64,000 nucleotides of DNA from Zychaea mexicana (GCF_025766255.1 NW_026516666.1:186001-250000), one strand, 5' to 3'; shown: positions 23,101 to 35,991, numbered from the stretch's first letter. Numbers and translations: made by a program. Notes: a model not told the origin generated them from the sequence alone.

Positions 23101-26100
23101 TGGACGCTGGTTCGAAGAAAGAAGATATAAAACATCCTGTCCGGTGTAGCTGAAAGTTGTAGTGACTGATGTCCAGGACAGCAATTTACGGAGTTATTTT
23201 GAAGGGAAGAGAGGATGACCTGACACAGTACGTTAAATTGATTGTTGGAAAGTGTGTACAGACAGAGAAAGTAAAGCCTTTGTTCATTATCTTTTATGTT
23301 CTCAAACTACCATTAAATAAATCAACATAAAGAACAGAGAACAAATATAAAATACATATGATAATAATCCATCAACGGCCAATAATTTTAACTCACGAGA
23401 GATCATATTGAGAGTAGATACGGCTGAAAAGATCTTTTCAACATCTCTCTGGAATCTAAAAACCGGCAATGTTGCTTGCACATCACCATGCTCTTATAGC
23501 TAGCGTAAAATGCGTACACAGCTGTTCCTTCATCAATCTTTATTGATTCAGCAAAATGAAACTTTATGTGCTGATGATCTAAATACAGGTGTCAATGTAA
23601 ATGCTACGTTTTAATGTAGGGCACATAATGCTGAAAAGCGATTCAGCATCATGTAGATGACCTATCCGTCACACATATAATGACCCCTTCTATTGTTTTT
23701 AAGACCCTACCAGTTTGTTGGTTTTTTATTTCTTTTTCGAGATTTCAGTGTCTACAAATGCTCAGCTGATCAATCGGCAATACACCCATGTGAGCAAACA
23801 CTTAATCTTAATTAGGCAGTAGTATTGAAGGAAAGAAAGTGATGACCTGTCTGAGCCACCCTCCACAAATCACAAACAAAAAACATGGTCGTGGTATTGC
23901 TGTTGTTGTTGTTTCGTCACCTGGCTAAAAAAATCACTCTTCCCCGTTTAACCATCGTTTATATCGAGATAAGGATTTCCCCTATTTGTCTCAATTCCCA
24001 TCATCGCCACCACATAGTACTAGATACTACCAACTAGGACTCAGCATTACAGAAAGCATCCGCTTGTGCTGCCGTAGGTAGAAGTGAGTATATTTTGTAC
24101 GTATAAATGGAATGAAGTTATATGTAACACTAAGTCAGAAGTCAAATAAATTTATTGCCTTACGTTTTGGTCTGGAATATCTTCCACTGCTGGAGATAGG
24201 AAAAGTAGTATCACTGAAAATTATTGCCATCTTACTAGTATTACTACGTTTTTCTGTATAACACAAACTAATGCTGTTTCGACGAGGTCCAGCGTTTCTT
24301 TCGTTTCTTCTCTAGAAATTGCGGGTGTATCAGAGCGTGGGTGTTGGAAAATCGCGGAAATAATAAGTACGAAGCGGGGACATCTTACAGAATTGATAAA
24401 AAAGCACAGACAGTTACGACCTTTCAGTTAAGCAACAGAAAGAACTGGAGAAACGGCCCGCGTATTTCTTGTCTGGAACATCACGCTTGCTTTCATAACA
24501 ATTGCTTCTTTTCAGTGTAATATGTTTCAAATTTGGATTGTCGAAGAAAGCGGGTGGAGTGTAATTAGCCTCAAACAAAAATTTCCAGCAATAAAGATGG
24601 ATTGGGGTTACACGGGGAACTATTGAAGATCTGCTTTGTCCGTCCAACCAAGCTATACGCAAAATGGTAAAGTGCCCACGGTGCTTGTTTTTCTTTCTTT
24701 TTGCTCTCCCCATCAAAAAATCAGTAAACAGTTCGGTAGGGACCAAGAAAGAAAAAGCCTTACTTGACATATGTTTCTGTTGATAGTTCAAGGCCGTTTT
24801 GTAAGTGTCAATATGTTAAAACAAAAAAAGGTACCACACGGTGTCCACGTTGTTTAAGAATGGAAGAAGAAGATGAAGAGCGGGGCGGTGATTGTATAAT
24901 ATCGTTCAGCTTTTTATTCCCATCTCGTTTTCTAATAAAAAGGGCTAGGAGCCAAATATCAAATCCGTCCCACTAAGAACATTCTACTGCGAATAATTTC
25001 ATTAGATAATCTTGACATGCGGATGTCCTTGACACAGCCCCGTGTAGATATACAAGAGGTGTATATATATATATATCATCCCTATACATGTTCTGGAGAA
25101 AAAGAAAACGACATTACGCTCATCTAAAATTCTTTTTTAGAAACTCGGGACCATCAAGCAAAGGACTAACAGACACCGCCGCATTTATAAAATACCTAGA
25201 ACGCTTCTTTTTGCTTAATCTGGCAAAAGTACAGTATTACAAAAATTTGCATCTGACGGACCGAATGGACTCTTTCTCTCGTGACACACTTTCTCCCTCT
25301 CAGAAATAGACCATGGTCTACTGGGAGGTGTCGACTAAAAAAGAGATAGAGTCGGTGTATAAGAGATTAAGGACAGGAGCCCATAATGATATCATGATTT
25401 GCTACAAAAGTGTGACGAAATACCATGACATATGATACACACAAAGAGACGACGCACATGCACGGTATATGGTATAATGTTTCGAGTCAAGGCACTGTAT
25501 ACTTTCAATACGATGATAGCTAAGCAACAGCAGCAGTTACAGTAGCACTAGATCAATCAAACATTATTTGTAAGAAACGTCTCAATTTTCCTTAAAGAAT
25601 CCGTTTTTCCTTTAGGTGACACTTTGGAGCGTACAGAGCGTCCTTATCCTTGCTTTTGTGTAATTCATCTATTTATGGCAAGTCACTTGAGAAAAATAGA
25701 AAAATTGTATATCCAGGCGAGCACAGAATTCTTTTATTCGCCAAATGAGGCAAAATTAGTCTGGTTCAGCCCACGGTCTACTCCCCCCCCAAAACACCTC
25801 TCTATTTTGTGATGACGCCTTCTTTATTCATGGCTTGTCACTCCACCCTACTAGCTCACAAGACTGTGTTATGGCTAATAGAGTGTAAAATTTCATTTCA
25901 AATCGTATACTGGGACAATGATAATAAGCCTCACATCCGCATTTCCCCTTATATAACCAATTTTTCCTCCTTTTCCATAAATCCTCAAAATTGCGTAACC
26001 CCGGGTACCGGATTGCTGCTAATTGACAAAGGGGAAAAGTCTACCATCTGGACCTTCTATATTTGTTGTTTTTTCCTTTCAACATTGTTTCGAAACGGTT

Positions 26101-27972
26101 AGTTGTTCTTGACGTTCTTCTCTTACCTTTTTATAACTAAAACAGATATGTGCGTGTTTTTTTCTTTCGGCAAAACGGGTTCGTTTTCATGTGTGTATGT
26201 GTTTCTAGCGGTTCCCCCCTTGTGATGTAAGATCTTGGCATATATATTTTTTTATGCTAGTAGGAAAGAGAGCCAAGGATATACTATTTTTTTTGACAGT
26301 ATCTGTTTACGTGTATTTGCATAGATAGAAAACAATAAAGTTGTCTTGGCATCAAATTAAGGTTTCCATAACAACAAATTCAAGTATGTTTGTCGCTATA
26401 GTAATTGTATAAGGAATCTTTGCCATGGTGACAGATTGTTATAGATCATGAACTTGTAGGCACAACCAAGAAGTCCAAGAAACAGCCCGCGGATTTAAAT
26501 GTAAAAAACTCTGGTCCGTGCGGTTTTTCAAAAAATGAAAACGAAAATGCGGCCCCTTCTTGTTTTAGTAAAATCACGTCAACCACGATTTTATATTAGA
26601 GAGTATGGAAACCCAGGTTAATACGGAAAATGTAATATGATAAGTGTGTGTGTGTGTACAAATGCTCATACAGAACGGTAAGAAAAAAAAGAAGACGAAG
26701 AAGAAAAAAAAAGGGGCTATAATAGCGCACAACTTACTATACCTACAGTGCTAATACTACTGGATAACGATGAGACGACTTAAAACGATATTGTAACACA
26801 GCTGAAAAAAAATTCCTTTAAAACTCTAAAAATACCATGGACGATTGTATGGCTCAAGTTGAAGGGAAAATAAAGTCGATTACTCAGAAACGTAGATGAC
26901 TTTCCTGGTAAAGTACACGCTCCCCCTCTATCCTCTCAGGCCATCTTCTTCCGCCACTTTGTAATTATCTTAAATTGCCGCTTTCGCTCAGCCAAGCGGC
27001 GAAGAATAACAACAGCAACTCCATTGCCAATGTTTCAAATTATCAAAAAAAAGAGTCTAGAATAGAAAGCCATCATGTCTTGTGCGCACCATCATTATCT
27101 AAATCATAGTAACTGTAAAGAACGCCGATTAAGCACAAAGAAAAGAAGAGCACAATTCGCGTTGTCACTATTTCTTAGCTTTCTGTGCTATTATCTGCGC
27201 CTCGTATAAGTACCCTAAATGACAAGATCAGGCATGTGAAAATTGCCTTAAAAAGATGATTTACATCCTAAATTGTAAACACACAACTTGGGTTCGACGA
27301 TGGAAACGCAAAACCTTCTTGCCCGGTTCATGTAAAGTTGTGCTTCCATATCTCTCTCTCACGTATGCTAGTAAAGTTACCATCTGCTGCTGCTACAGCA
27401 CCGACATGAATAAAAACGCTGCAATAATTCATATTCCTACATACTTGCTGCAAAGAAGCTCATTAAGGGCCTAGCAGCTTTGACTACATTAGCCGAGATT
27501 CAATGGTGGTGATCCAAAAATAATAATGCATAAAAGAAAAAGTGTCAACAGTGCAAAAGGACTACACGTGGATGGGCTGGTTTGTTTATTGATTAAGCGC
27601 AAGAAATTATTTGTGGGGGGGGTGGTAGAGAGAGAAGGATTGGGGGGAAGGGGATACACTCACGCACACAACATCACGCACGCAATCCACACTTTACACA
27701 AAGCTTACACTTACAGTTTACAGTTCGAGAAGTACGAGAAGGGACGGAAACGGCACTTCAATTTGATTGGGTATGGAATCCTTCCTGTAGTTCTTTTTGG
27801 CTGTACTGGTCTGGAAAACTCATTTTCATCATATTTGGTATAAATCTTGCCTTTCTTTTTTTTTTATTCTTTGCCGTCTTTTACCTGGTTTATACGCATC
27901 TTTTCCTTTTCTTTATTCTTTTTTGTGTCTTTCTCCCCCTTTGCATCAACCTCTTCCCCCCCCCTAAAACAC
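20115..27972. other. Gene-poor stretch, about 7.9 kb
   Basis: AT-rich DNA with many short ORFs and no recognisable family. It holds a TA run at 22242-22266, a second TA run near 25063, a TG run near 26646 and several poly(A)/poly(T) runs. The only items I would look at again are the ORF at 24764-24976 (C-x-C-x11-C-x2-C), a 17-codon ORF at 26848 resembling one at 42572, and the pyrimidine-rich leader of the next gene after about 27850. Confidence 0.5.
24764..24976 (+). CDS. Possible small cysteine-motif protein
   Basis: A 70-codon ORF with FCKCQYVKTKKGTTRCPRC, which could form a zinc ribbon-like knuckle, followed by an acidic run (EEEDEE). It has no promoter or splice context I can point to, and the ORF length is within what chance gives in this region. 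Confidence 0.12.
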   Translation: MTYVSVDSSRPFCKCQYVKTKKGTTRCPRCLRMEEEDEERGGDCIISFSFLFPSRFLIKRARSQISNPSH

Positions 27973-29786
27973 ATGCAGCAACATAGTCAACAGCCAACAT
28001 TACCGCCAATTTCACATTTGCTGCATCCACCGTCTCCGCCTGCACACCCGCAAAAGAATGGAGGCTTAAATGTAAATCTGACGCCTGCTTCGCCTGTGTC
28101 GCCGCGACCTTCACCATCCTTTCCGCCGTATCAACAACAACAACAACAACAACAGCAGCAGCAACCACAAGACAAGTTCTTAAGCCCTGGACCTCCATTG
28201 ATCGATTGCCGTAAGACCTATTCATCTACGCGACAACACCCGCCTTCGCCCTTGTCACCTTCTCCGCCTTCACCATTGCCGGTACCACAAAGCAACATTG
28301 TATCGGCACTACCGCCGCTTCAGGGGAATGATCCACCAAGACCTCTGAGAACATATCAACCACCTCCTCCTCCTGCTCCTACTCCATCACAATCTTTTCA
28401 ACACGACAAGATTGCACCATGGAGCTCTCATCACCATCAGAATCAACAACAACAGCAGCAGCAGCAACAACAACAACAACAACATCATCATCATCATCAT
28501 CAATACCGTCATTCACCGCCTCCACCACCGCCACAAACACATTACTATCCTTTATCCACGACAACTACGCCTGTCACAGTACCAGCCCATGCACCACACT
28601 CATATCCACGATCACCAATACCATCTCCACACAACTCAACGACCGTAGCCCCTCCTGCTCATATTCCATCACCCACATCGTCCAGTTCCTCACTGCACAA
28701 CACCAATGCAGCAGCAATAATAACAAGCTTAGCATCACCCCCGCCGCCACCTGAACCTGAACTTTCACATTCAAGAACAGTGTCTTCATCTTCAACGACA
28801 TCAACCGCTAGCACCAGCAATGCTACAGCAACAAAAACAACCAAGGAAAAACCATCACCGCCACCATCAACGCAAATCTTGTTTACTGCGTCCGGTGAAC
28901 CCATCCTGAAACGTCGCCGCGGTCGTCCTCCGAACGTGCGTGAGCCTGCTTGGCAGGGCGGGTTCACTTTTCTGCAACCCACTGTAAGTGTTATCACACT
29001 ATGTGTTAAACATTCTCAATGACGATAGCATACTAATTGCGTTATCAACAATAGGTATGGACAGTGAATTCTAGTAACAATAACAATGGCGATACGTCTT
29101 CTTCTTCAGCAGCCGCTGCATCATCAACGACATCCTTGTCCTCGTCAATGACAAATGATGTCATGGATGGGTCCATGGCAGCATTCACAAGCTCAGACAT
29201 GGATACCGTACTCCAGATGCCGAAAAAGAAACGCGGAAGAAAACCAAAGACTCATATCGCTGGCAATTCGTGCTTTGTGTGGAAAGAATTGTCCGCCACA
29301 AGATCGTCAAAGTCAACTGCCAAAGCGACTGTTACAGCCGCGGCTAATCGACGCGCCGCTGCTGCTGCCGCTGCCGCTGCCGCGAATGCCAGCACCAATG
29401 CGAGTGCAACTGACGCTGCATCTTCTAACCCCAACAATCGAATTTCCGGAATAACAACACCGGCATCGTCACCTGTGCTATCTTGTTCCTCTTCTATCAC
29501 TTCCACTACCGCTGCTGCATCTGCTATGACAGTATCAACACCACCACCAGCAACAACCACCCGTGTTGAAGAAAAAGAAGATAGTACGACTACCAATGCT
29601 ACCACGCCATCCAAAAATAACAATGCATCTTCATCATCATCACCATCGCCAACTACACCATCTTCACCAGCATCAGAATCATCTCCATCACCCCTGTCAT
29701 CGTCAGAGCAACACAAAGAAAACAATATACCTGAAGAAGAACCACAAGAACAGGAGCAACTTGAACCCATGGATACTTCAGCCTAA
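27973..29786 (+). CDS. AT-hook DNA-binding protein, highly repetitive
   Basis: Two exons (27973-28983 and 29055-29786, phase 0 junction) give 580 residues. The frame stays open upstream to 27847, but that part is a C/T-rich leader, so I place the start at 27973 (MQQHSQQPTLPP). Residues 1-310 are low complexity with poly-Q, poly-H and poly-P. Two AT-hooks follow: KRRRGRPPN at about 313-321 and KKKRGRKPK at about 394-402, each flanked by conserved-looking text (FTFLQPTVWTVN; GNSCFVWKEL). The rest is Ala/Ser/Thr-rich and acidic near the end (EEEPQEQEQLEPMD). The likely role is binding AT-rich chromatin in the nucleus. The two hooks and their partner blocks look like one composite domain, since the intron falls exactly between FLQPT and VWTVN. 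Confidence 0.7.
28135..28500 (+). repeat. CAA/CAG and CAT trinucleotide runs inside the AT-hook gene
   Basis: Two CAA/CAG tracts (about 28135-28162 and 28445-28484) encode poly-Q. A CAT tract after the second (to about 28500) encodes poly-H. They are prone to length change between strains. Confidence 0.8.
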
Positions 29787-30284
29787 AAGAATACCACCTC
29801 TCTTTCTCTCTTGTTTGTCATTTTGCATACATTCCCCTACTAACTCGATTTTTGTCTGTCATATATATACACTCAACCCATACATTTAGCAAACTCATAT
29901 ATCTCATTGTAAAACTACTCTCTCTTTCTTGTAACAACCCAAACAAGTACAGATATTTTCGCATCATTACGGTTATATAACAAGGAAAGCCAGATTATTG
30001 TATCATTATATGTATATCAATTAATATGTATTTCTATTAATATTACTATGTAAAGCATCGCATTACCATCACCCCTCCAGAAGTCACACACACACACACA
30101 CACACTTATTATTAAAGCAACATGCATAATCAGATCTGTTTCGGTGTTTCGTGCAATGTGAGCTTATTTTGCTCTGCGCTGGGTTGTGATTGGCTTTGCT
30201 GTAAATGCGCAACCCAGTAACCTGGTCGGCTGCTTTGCTTTCAACCGGAAAACCCCGCATCCCGCCATCTTTCAAAAATAGAGT
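29787..30284. other. Intergenic, AT-hook gene to hydrolase gene
   Basis: About 500 bp holding the 3' UTR of the AT-hook gene and the promoter of the hydrolase gene. A CA repeat lies at about 30086-30105. No other feature seen. Confidence 0.5.
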
Positions 30285-31629
30285 ATGTTACGGCAAGCAT
30301 TTCGACCATTGACAACGATCCGATCGTATACGACCGTCCCTCTATCCTATACCAAATACCCTGCGCCACAGCCTTCACAGAACGCACCGCTCATTGTGTG
30401 CCATGGTCTCTTTGGATCCAAACAAAACTGGCGATCCCTCGGTAAAAGCATGAGTGTCCGCCTTTCGCGCGATGTCTATACCCTTGTAAGAGTCACAGAT
30501 ATACAGTAGTACTAGAAACAAATAATCAAGTGCTCATATTCATTGAGTTTCTGTTTCCTCGCTCTCCTTTTTTTTTCCAGGACATGAGAAACCACGGCGA
30601 AAGTCCTCATGCTGAAGAACATACTTACGATGCCATGTCACACGATCTCGTTTCGTTTATGGAACATCATAAACTCGAGCAACCCATTCTGCTCGGTCAT
30701 TCCATGTAAGTATATTCTGGAGCCGAAAAAAAACGTTTAAAGGAGAAGATGGAGGAACGCACGGGTGCTGGTAAAAAAAAATTGGGGGGTTTATTGCTCC
30801 CCCGAGGGGGTGTGTGTGGGGGATGCGCAAGAGGAGAGAAGTCTTACAAATTCTTTTTCTTATTTTTGAATGTGATACGGGGAACGACGATGGACGACTT
30901 GGCATCTCTTACGATTATTTTATATGTACGTGTAGGGGCGGTAAAGTAGTCATGACAACGGCGTTACAGCACCCTACACTTGTCAAGAAGCTTGTCGTTG
31001 TCGACATTGCCCCCTTCTCACTACCCTTATCCAGCGACTTTGGCATGTATATTGACGCCATGCGCAAGATCGATCAGGCCAATGTTAAGAAACAGAGCGA
31101 GGCGGATAAGATGTTGCAAGAGTTTGAGCCGGATATGGGCATTCGGATGTTCTTGTTGACCAACCTGAAGAAAAGCGCCAAGCAGGATGGACAGTATCAT
31201 TTCCGGATCCCATATGATATTCTCGGCAAGGCTTTGGGCAATATGGGCGATTTCAGTAAGATGTCGGATCAGTTAAATTATTCGGGCCCAACACTGTTTA
31301 TTGCTGGTGGTAAAAGCAGTTATTGTAAACCGCTCGCTCAGTATCCAGACAAGTTAAAGGCCATGTTTCCGGATTATCGATTGGATGTCGTAGAAGGCGC
31401 TGGTCATTGGGGTGAGTCGCAAAGAACAGGCGAAATGGGGCTTCTTACTAATTTATTAGTAGGGGTTGGATGAGTGTGTGAGCGGGAGAATTAAGATAAA
31501 AAAAAAAGCAGCGGAAAAAAGCAAGAGTTAGAGTTAACATTTGTCTTTGTAATTGGAATACTAGTGCATGCCGAAAAACCAGACGTGTTTATGAAATACG
31601 TTACGAACTTTGTAGGCCAAAAGGATTGA
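30285..31629 (+). CDS. ABHD11-like mitochondrial alpha/beta hydrolase
   Basis: Four exons (30285-30485, 30581-30705, 30936-31411, 31565-31629) give 288 residues in one frame. The protein has the alpha/beta-hydrolase order: PLIVCHGLFGSKQNW (oxyanion region), DMRNHGESPH, nucleophile elbow GHSMGGK (Ser, split by intron 2), VDIAPFSLPL, GPTLFIAGGKSSY, and EGAGHWVHAEKP with the catalytic His. This is the pattern of the ABHD11 family, which includes yeast Imo32/Ygr031w. The basic, Arg-containing N terminus (MLRQAFRPLTTIRSY) fits a mitochondrial targeting peptide. Family members hydrolyse ester or thioester substrates. The natural substrate here cannot be told from sequence. Length is normal for the family. 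Confidence 0.86.
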
Positions 31630-32115
31630 ACCTTAGATTATTATTATTATTATTAAAGCAATATAATGTATTATTAGATATTTGGGTTTTTTTGCTCGTT
31701 CTTGTATTGTGCTGTAGTAGATGCATCATGTACAATGTTTATAGCACTTTGACTGTCAGTTAGAAGATGTAAAATAAAGGAGGATGATGTATGTAGTAAA
31801 AGATTCAGGAACAACACAAGCAAAATGATATCAGGAAGTCCTTTACGCGTCAGCAATAATAAGCATCCGCCCCTCCCCCATTTCCTATTCTCCTTGTATT
31901 CTTTTTTCTTCTTAGAGAAGCATATAATCCACTCTTCTAAGTTTTCTCATTCTCCCCGATTAACGGGTCACTTGAGTACTATGTTATAGAAAAGATGACA
32001 TCCCCTTTTCGCTTTTACTCCATCTATCCCATAGATGATGAGTATCCACGTATTCATTTTAGGAGGACAAAGGGAGGAGAGGAAGAGAAAAATGGCGAGC
32101 GAAGGGGTAGAGTCA

Positions 32116-32150
<35 letters not shown>

Positions 32151-32687
32151 CCATCTAAGAAATTACAGTAGTCTATTTTTCTGCTCTTTTAAAAATAGGC
32201 GTCATCATGATTATGTACGCCTCCTGGACCTTACTTATGCATGTGCGAGTATTTTTCCTGGACCACAGGATTTGTGATCCGATGCTATAAAGTGCAGTAT
32301 ATACTGCTATCGAAACGACAGACCTAGCGCTCCTACAGATACTTCATAAATTAAAAGCAACACCCATGTAACTTTATAAGATTAAATGCATCTACTGTAT
32401 ATGTGTGCTTGTATCAACAGACATTAGCAGCAGCTAATAATAAGGGTTCCTTTTTTTCTGTTTTTGAATTGTAGGAGAACAACGAGAGAAAGAAAAAGAG
32501 AGAGAAAATGGCTTTAAGATATATACTATATACTTTATGTATTATGCAGGGTGCACTCAAACATAAACTAGATAACAATTACTACTGCTAACTGGAATGT
32601 TCATATTCCTTTACTTTTGTTGAAAGAGGCTGATAGAGAAAGAGGGAGAGAAAGGGAGACAAACAAGCTGAGAACGTTTACTTTTTT
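31630..32687. other. Intergenic between convergent hydrolase and bZIP genes
   Basis: About 1 kb of AT-rich sequence with a GA microsatellite at about 32119-32150. Both flanking genes end here, so it should hold only 3' UTRs. No protein-like ORF. Confidence 0.5.
32119..32150. repeat. GA microsatellite
   Basis: About 15 uninterrupted GA units between the convergent hydrolase and bZIP genes. Confidence 0.85.
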
Positions 32688-34040
32688 TTAATCATGAGAA
32701 GAATAGTAAGATGTAGGCGGGTAACGACTAGGAAGAGTGGTATCAGAAGGAGAATGTTGACGGTGAGGATAATCCCGGCTAGGGGAATTTCGATGATGCT
32801 GATACGGTGATCGCTGCTGGTGCTGTGGGTTGTGTCGAAGTTGTAAAGAAGAAGAAGAAGAATGGTGACGATGATTATGTGTACCGGGTATAGGACGATT
32901 GACTGCATCAATGACAGCTTCAGGATTGACAGGACATGTCTTGTGAGCCAATAACATGGATTTCAGCTCAATGAGTTGTTCGCGCAATGAATTGTTTTGC
33001 ATTTGCAGCTGCTCGTTGTCGCTAGAGAGGTATTCGACCTTGGCTTGAAGGTTTTGGAGCCACTGTTTCTTGCGTTGTCGACACTTCAATGCCGCTGATA
33101 AAAGAACAAGGAACATGTGATATTCAGTATGATAAGTTAAGATAGGAAAAGTGTTTCAAGTTATTACATACCTTGTCTATTTCGTTCTAAGAAGCTTTTA
33201 CGTTTCTCTTGATCATCCATCATGCTGCTACTAGATTGTGCTCTGCGCTTCACTGCAGGTCGTAGCAGTTGCTGTTGTTGTTCTTCTTCTTCATCGTCAT
33301 CATTTCCAAGCATGTCGGGCATTGGTTCGGTCAGCGAACGTTTCACAGACGGACTTTGTTGGTACCGTGCACGGTTCACAGCAGCAGTCTCATTGTTACA
33401 TTTTACAAATCCTATACCATTTCCATATGAGTATTTTTCTTGTTTTACTCTGAATAATATTTTCTTACCTGAGATGGACGAATTAAAAGTAGAAGCAGCA
33501 GTAGTATTGGTGGTAGTAGTAGATATCGATGATCGTTTATTCATTGCAGCACCAGCTGGGCCGAGCAACATGGATGGAGACAAGGGCCCAGCCCGTAAAG
33601 AATCCCACATGGCCGTGGTACGGATGCCGGGACTTTCGATCGACGAGACTGGCGGCAATACCGGCTTTGAGAAGCTTTGCTCAAAAGGATTGGGCTCTTC
33701 TTCGAGCTTTGTTGTACGTGGAAGTGTAGCATAAGTGGGCGGTAAGGACGATGGGGAAGGGTTCCCCGAGGAAGAAGAAGAAGAAGAAGTAGTAGTCGTC
33801 GTCGAGGAGCTCGTAAGTGAAGGACATCCTAATACAAAATAGAAAAATTTTTCGACTTTTGGCGTTAACAAAATGGTATACAGTAGCACATGAGAATAGA
33901 GAGCTACGAGTTCTGTAATTACGTGTCGAACCTGTTGTCAGGCCATGACCCGATGGCGATGTATGAGTAGCATCAAAGTAACTGCTGCTATTGTTGGAGT
34001 GATTACTGCTGTTGGCTGTGTTTGAACTTGCAGCAAGCAT
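32688..34040 (-). CDS. Atf1/AtfA-like bZIP transcription factor
   Basis: Four exons on the minus strand: 33932-34040, 33469-33828, 33172-33411 and 32688-33094, giving 371 residues. The bZIP reads KRKSFLERNRQAALKCRQRK followed by LQNLQAKVEYLSSDNEQLQMQ, the classic ATF/CREB-type basic region of fungal Atf1. The intron splits it after FLERNRQ. Upstream, NPFEQSF, LPPV and WDSLRAGPLSPSMLLGP match the HRA-like block that Atf1 orthologues carry, so this is the stress-MAPK-responsive type, which acts in the nucleus on CRE-like sites. The 57-nt intron 2 (33412-33468) keeps the frame and has no stop, so unspliced message would still translate. Exon 1 may instead end at 33923, using the GTAATT donor. 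The C terminus is Ser/His/Pro-rich. Confidence 0.85.
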
Positions 34041-34548
34041 TTCTTGAAAGAAGAAGGAAAGAGTGAAAGAAAGAAAGTAGAGAGGAAAGGGAAAGAGAGG
34101 AAGGTGGTGGATGTGCCCTTTAGTGCCATGGAAGCTCCGCACAGCATAGCAACATACTTGGTCAGTAAGGGCTGTTATAGTGTGTATGTGTCACCAAAAA
34201 ACACCTTGTTCCACCCGCACACATCCTGAATCAACAACAGCAGGTCGCGCAACACGCGTGGCATGAACATTAAAGAAGCAGCGACAAAATTTCCGCAAGT
34301 GTGGACAACCCCTCACCACCTCCTCCTCCTCCTCCCAACCCCCTCCCTTCTCGAATCTTTTCCAGCAGCTCCTTTAAGAGCTCTTGTTTCTCCTCTTCTC
34401 TCTCTCTCTCTCTCTCCTTCACTTTCATTTTTATATTCTCTCATTCCGAATAATACCTTCAACCTACCCTCCCCCGCACCCCCAAATGTATCTTCCGGGC
34501 TCGGGCAAAGTATAGAAAAAAAAGAGGAACAGGGAGATTTTTTCAATC
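34041..34548. promoter_or_regulatory. Shared divergent promoter region, bZIP factor and coiled-coil membrane protein
   Basis: About 510 bp between two divergent start codons. It contains a purine-rich block (about 34040-34110) next to the bZIP gene and long C/T runs (about 34316-34425) next to the other gene, common in fungal leaders. No TATA box stands out. Confidence 0.4.
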
Positions 34549-35991
34549 ATGTTTAATGCCGAAACTTTGGATACGTTCTGCTTCCGTTGGCCAGCGTTCC
34601 ACTGCTATGTTTTGGTGAGAGTGCTAGATCGCCATCAGAATACCATTGCCTTGCTCCCGCTTCGTTCCCGTCGTGCGTTTCTGTATTTCCAACATGCCCC
34701 ACTGCCACACCAGCCAACCAACTTTGCTATCCCTGCTGCTAAACGGCGAAAGCCATCTCGAATCCAGGCCATGTTTCATCCGTGGAAGCATACACTCGCC
34801 TTGTCTGAGCAATCTTCACTGCATAGTTCTGACAGCAACAGCAACAGCAATAGCAATAGCAATAGCAGTAGTAGTAGTAGTAGTAGAAGCATCAGTAGCA
34901 GTTACAGTAAAGCTGAAGATGATGAAGACAGTAGCTACGTCGACGACGATCTAAAGGAGCAAAAGATACAAGAAAAATTGCGACAACGACAGCGGCATGA
35001 ACAACAACAAGACAACGAAGAAGAAGACGGGGAGGAGGAGGAACCAGAAGTAACGCTGGCTAACGTGTTGGAACATGTGCAAGATCACGATGGCTGGATC
35101 CAAGCGCCATGTACAGTCAAACCGAGTGCCAAGGATCCTAATGCCGTCACTTTGGAGACATTAAACAATAAAACGCAGATTGTTTTGGTAGCACGATCCA
35201 CAGTGGAACGTCGAATGTTTATCAATCTGGTGCTCCTGTCAATGTCGAAATTAAGCTGCCGTCGTCGTCGTGATCCCACTGACGGTCCTACTACTACTGC
35301 TGCTGGAACTCATACTATGTAAGTACCCCGCTCGTGCAAACAGAAAGAGAGAGCGAGATGGAGGTGCGTGTGTATGTATTTCTTTGAGGGGGGGTGAAAC
35401 ACAGAAAGAAGACGATTGTGGGCACAAGAAATACAGAAAAACAAGTTTTATTGACACACGGACACACACTACTGCAACCACTAGATCGACGCACGAGTTG
35501 GTGCAGAGATTAGAGAAACAGTGTCAACAAGAATCCGCAGACGTGTTACAGTTGGCACGTCAGGTTACACGTGCCAATAAGGAGATTGTGTCGTACACGG
35601 ATCAGTTGAACAAGTTGGATCGATCGTCGATGCAATTGACGTCCTCAATACAAGAGTTTCAATCGATGGGCGAACAGGCCTATTGCGTGCTCCAGGCTAT
35701 ACAGGAGCAACTCGAGATCGTCCAACAAGACTTTTATGCGTTCAGACATCGCATGCATCGCTTGGATCTGTGGATGACTGCGAATCCGGACGTTGTGGGT
35801 GCTGCACGGTTAAGGCTCATGTTGGATCATGTGCATGTTTCGCCTGGTCGTTATTGGCTTTTGTACCTGAGTAAGTTATATTAAATAACTTTTTCCTTTA
35901 GCACTGATATCACTCACGTAAACTTTTTCTATCTGTAGTTGCGGTGACCGTTGTTGCAGTGGCCATTGTTGCTTTCTGGGAACAGTTGTAG
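34549..35991 (+). CDS. Tail-anchored coiled-coil protein with a possible PH-like region
   Basis: Three exons (34549-35318, 35485-35870, 35939-35991) keep one frame and give 402 residues. Residues 1-85 contain WPAFHCYVLVRVLD and RRAFLYFQH. A Ser/Asn/acidic low-complexity insert follows (about 95-165). Next come WIQAPCTVKPS and TQIVLVARSTVERRMFINLV, whose order resembles the last strands and helix of a PH-like fold split by the insert. Exon 2 is a predicted coiled coil (LVQRLEKQCQQESADVLQLA). The last 20 residues (LIAVTVVAVAIVAFWEQL) are a hydrophobic segment at the extreme C terminus, as in tail-anchored proteins of the ER, mitochondrial outer membrane or vesicles. I do not recognise the family. 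The PH suggestion is weak. The start could be a later Met, for example in AMFHPWKH. Confidence 0.6.

Noticed and set aside
27847..27972. Upstream in-frame ATG that would extend the AT-hook protein by 42 residues
   Set aside because: The extension is encoded by a C/T-rich leader and reads as Phe/Ser-rich noise, not as a signal peptide with a cleavage site.
28412..28997. Several 60-112 codon frames on both strands across the AT-hook gene
   Set aside because: All are shadows of trinucleotide repeats in the real coding frame.
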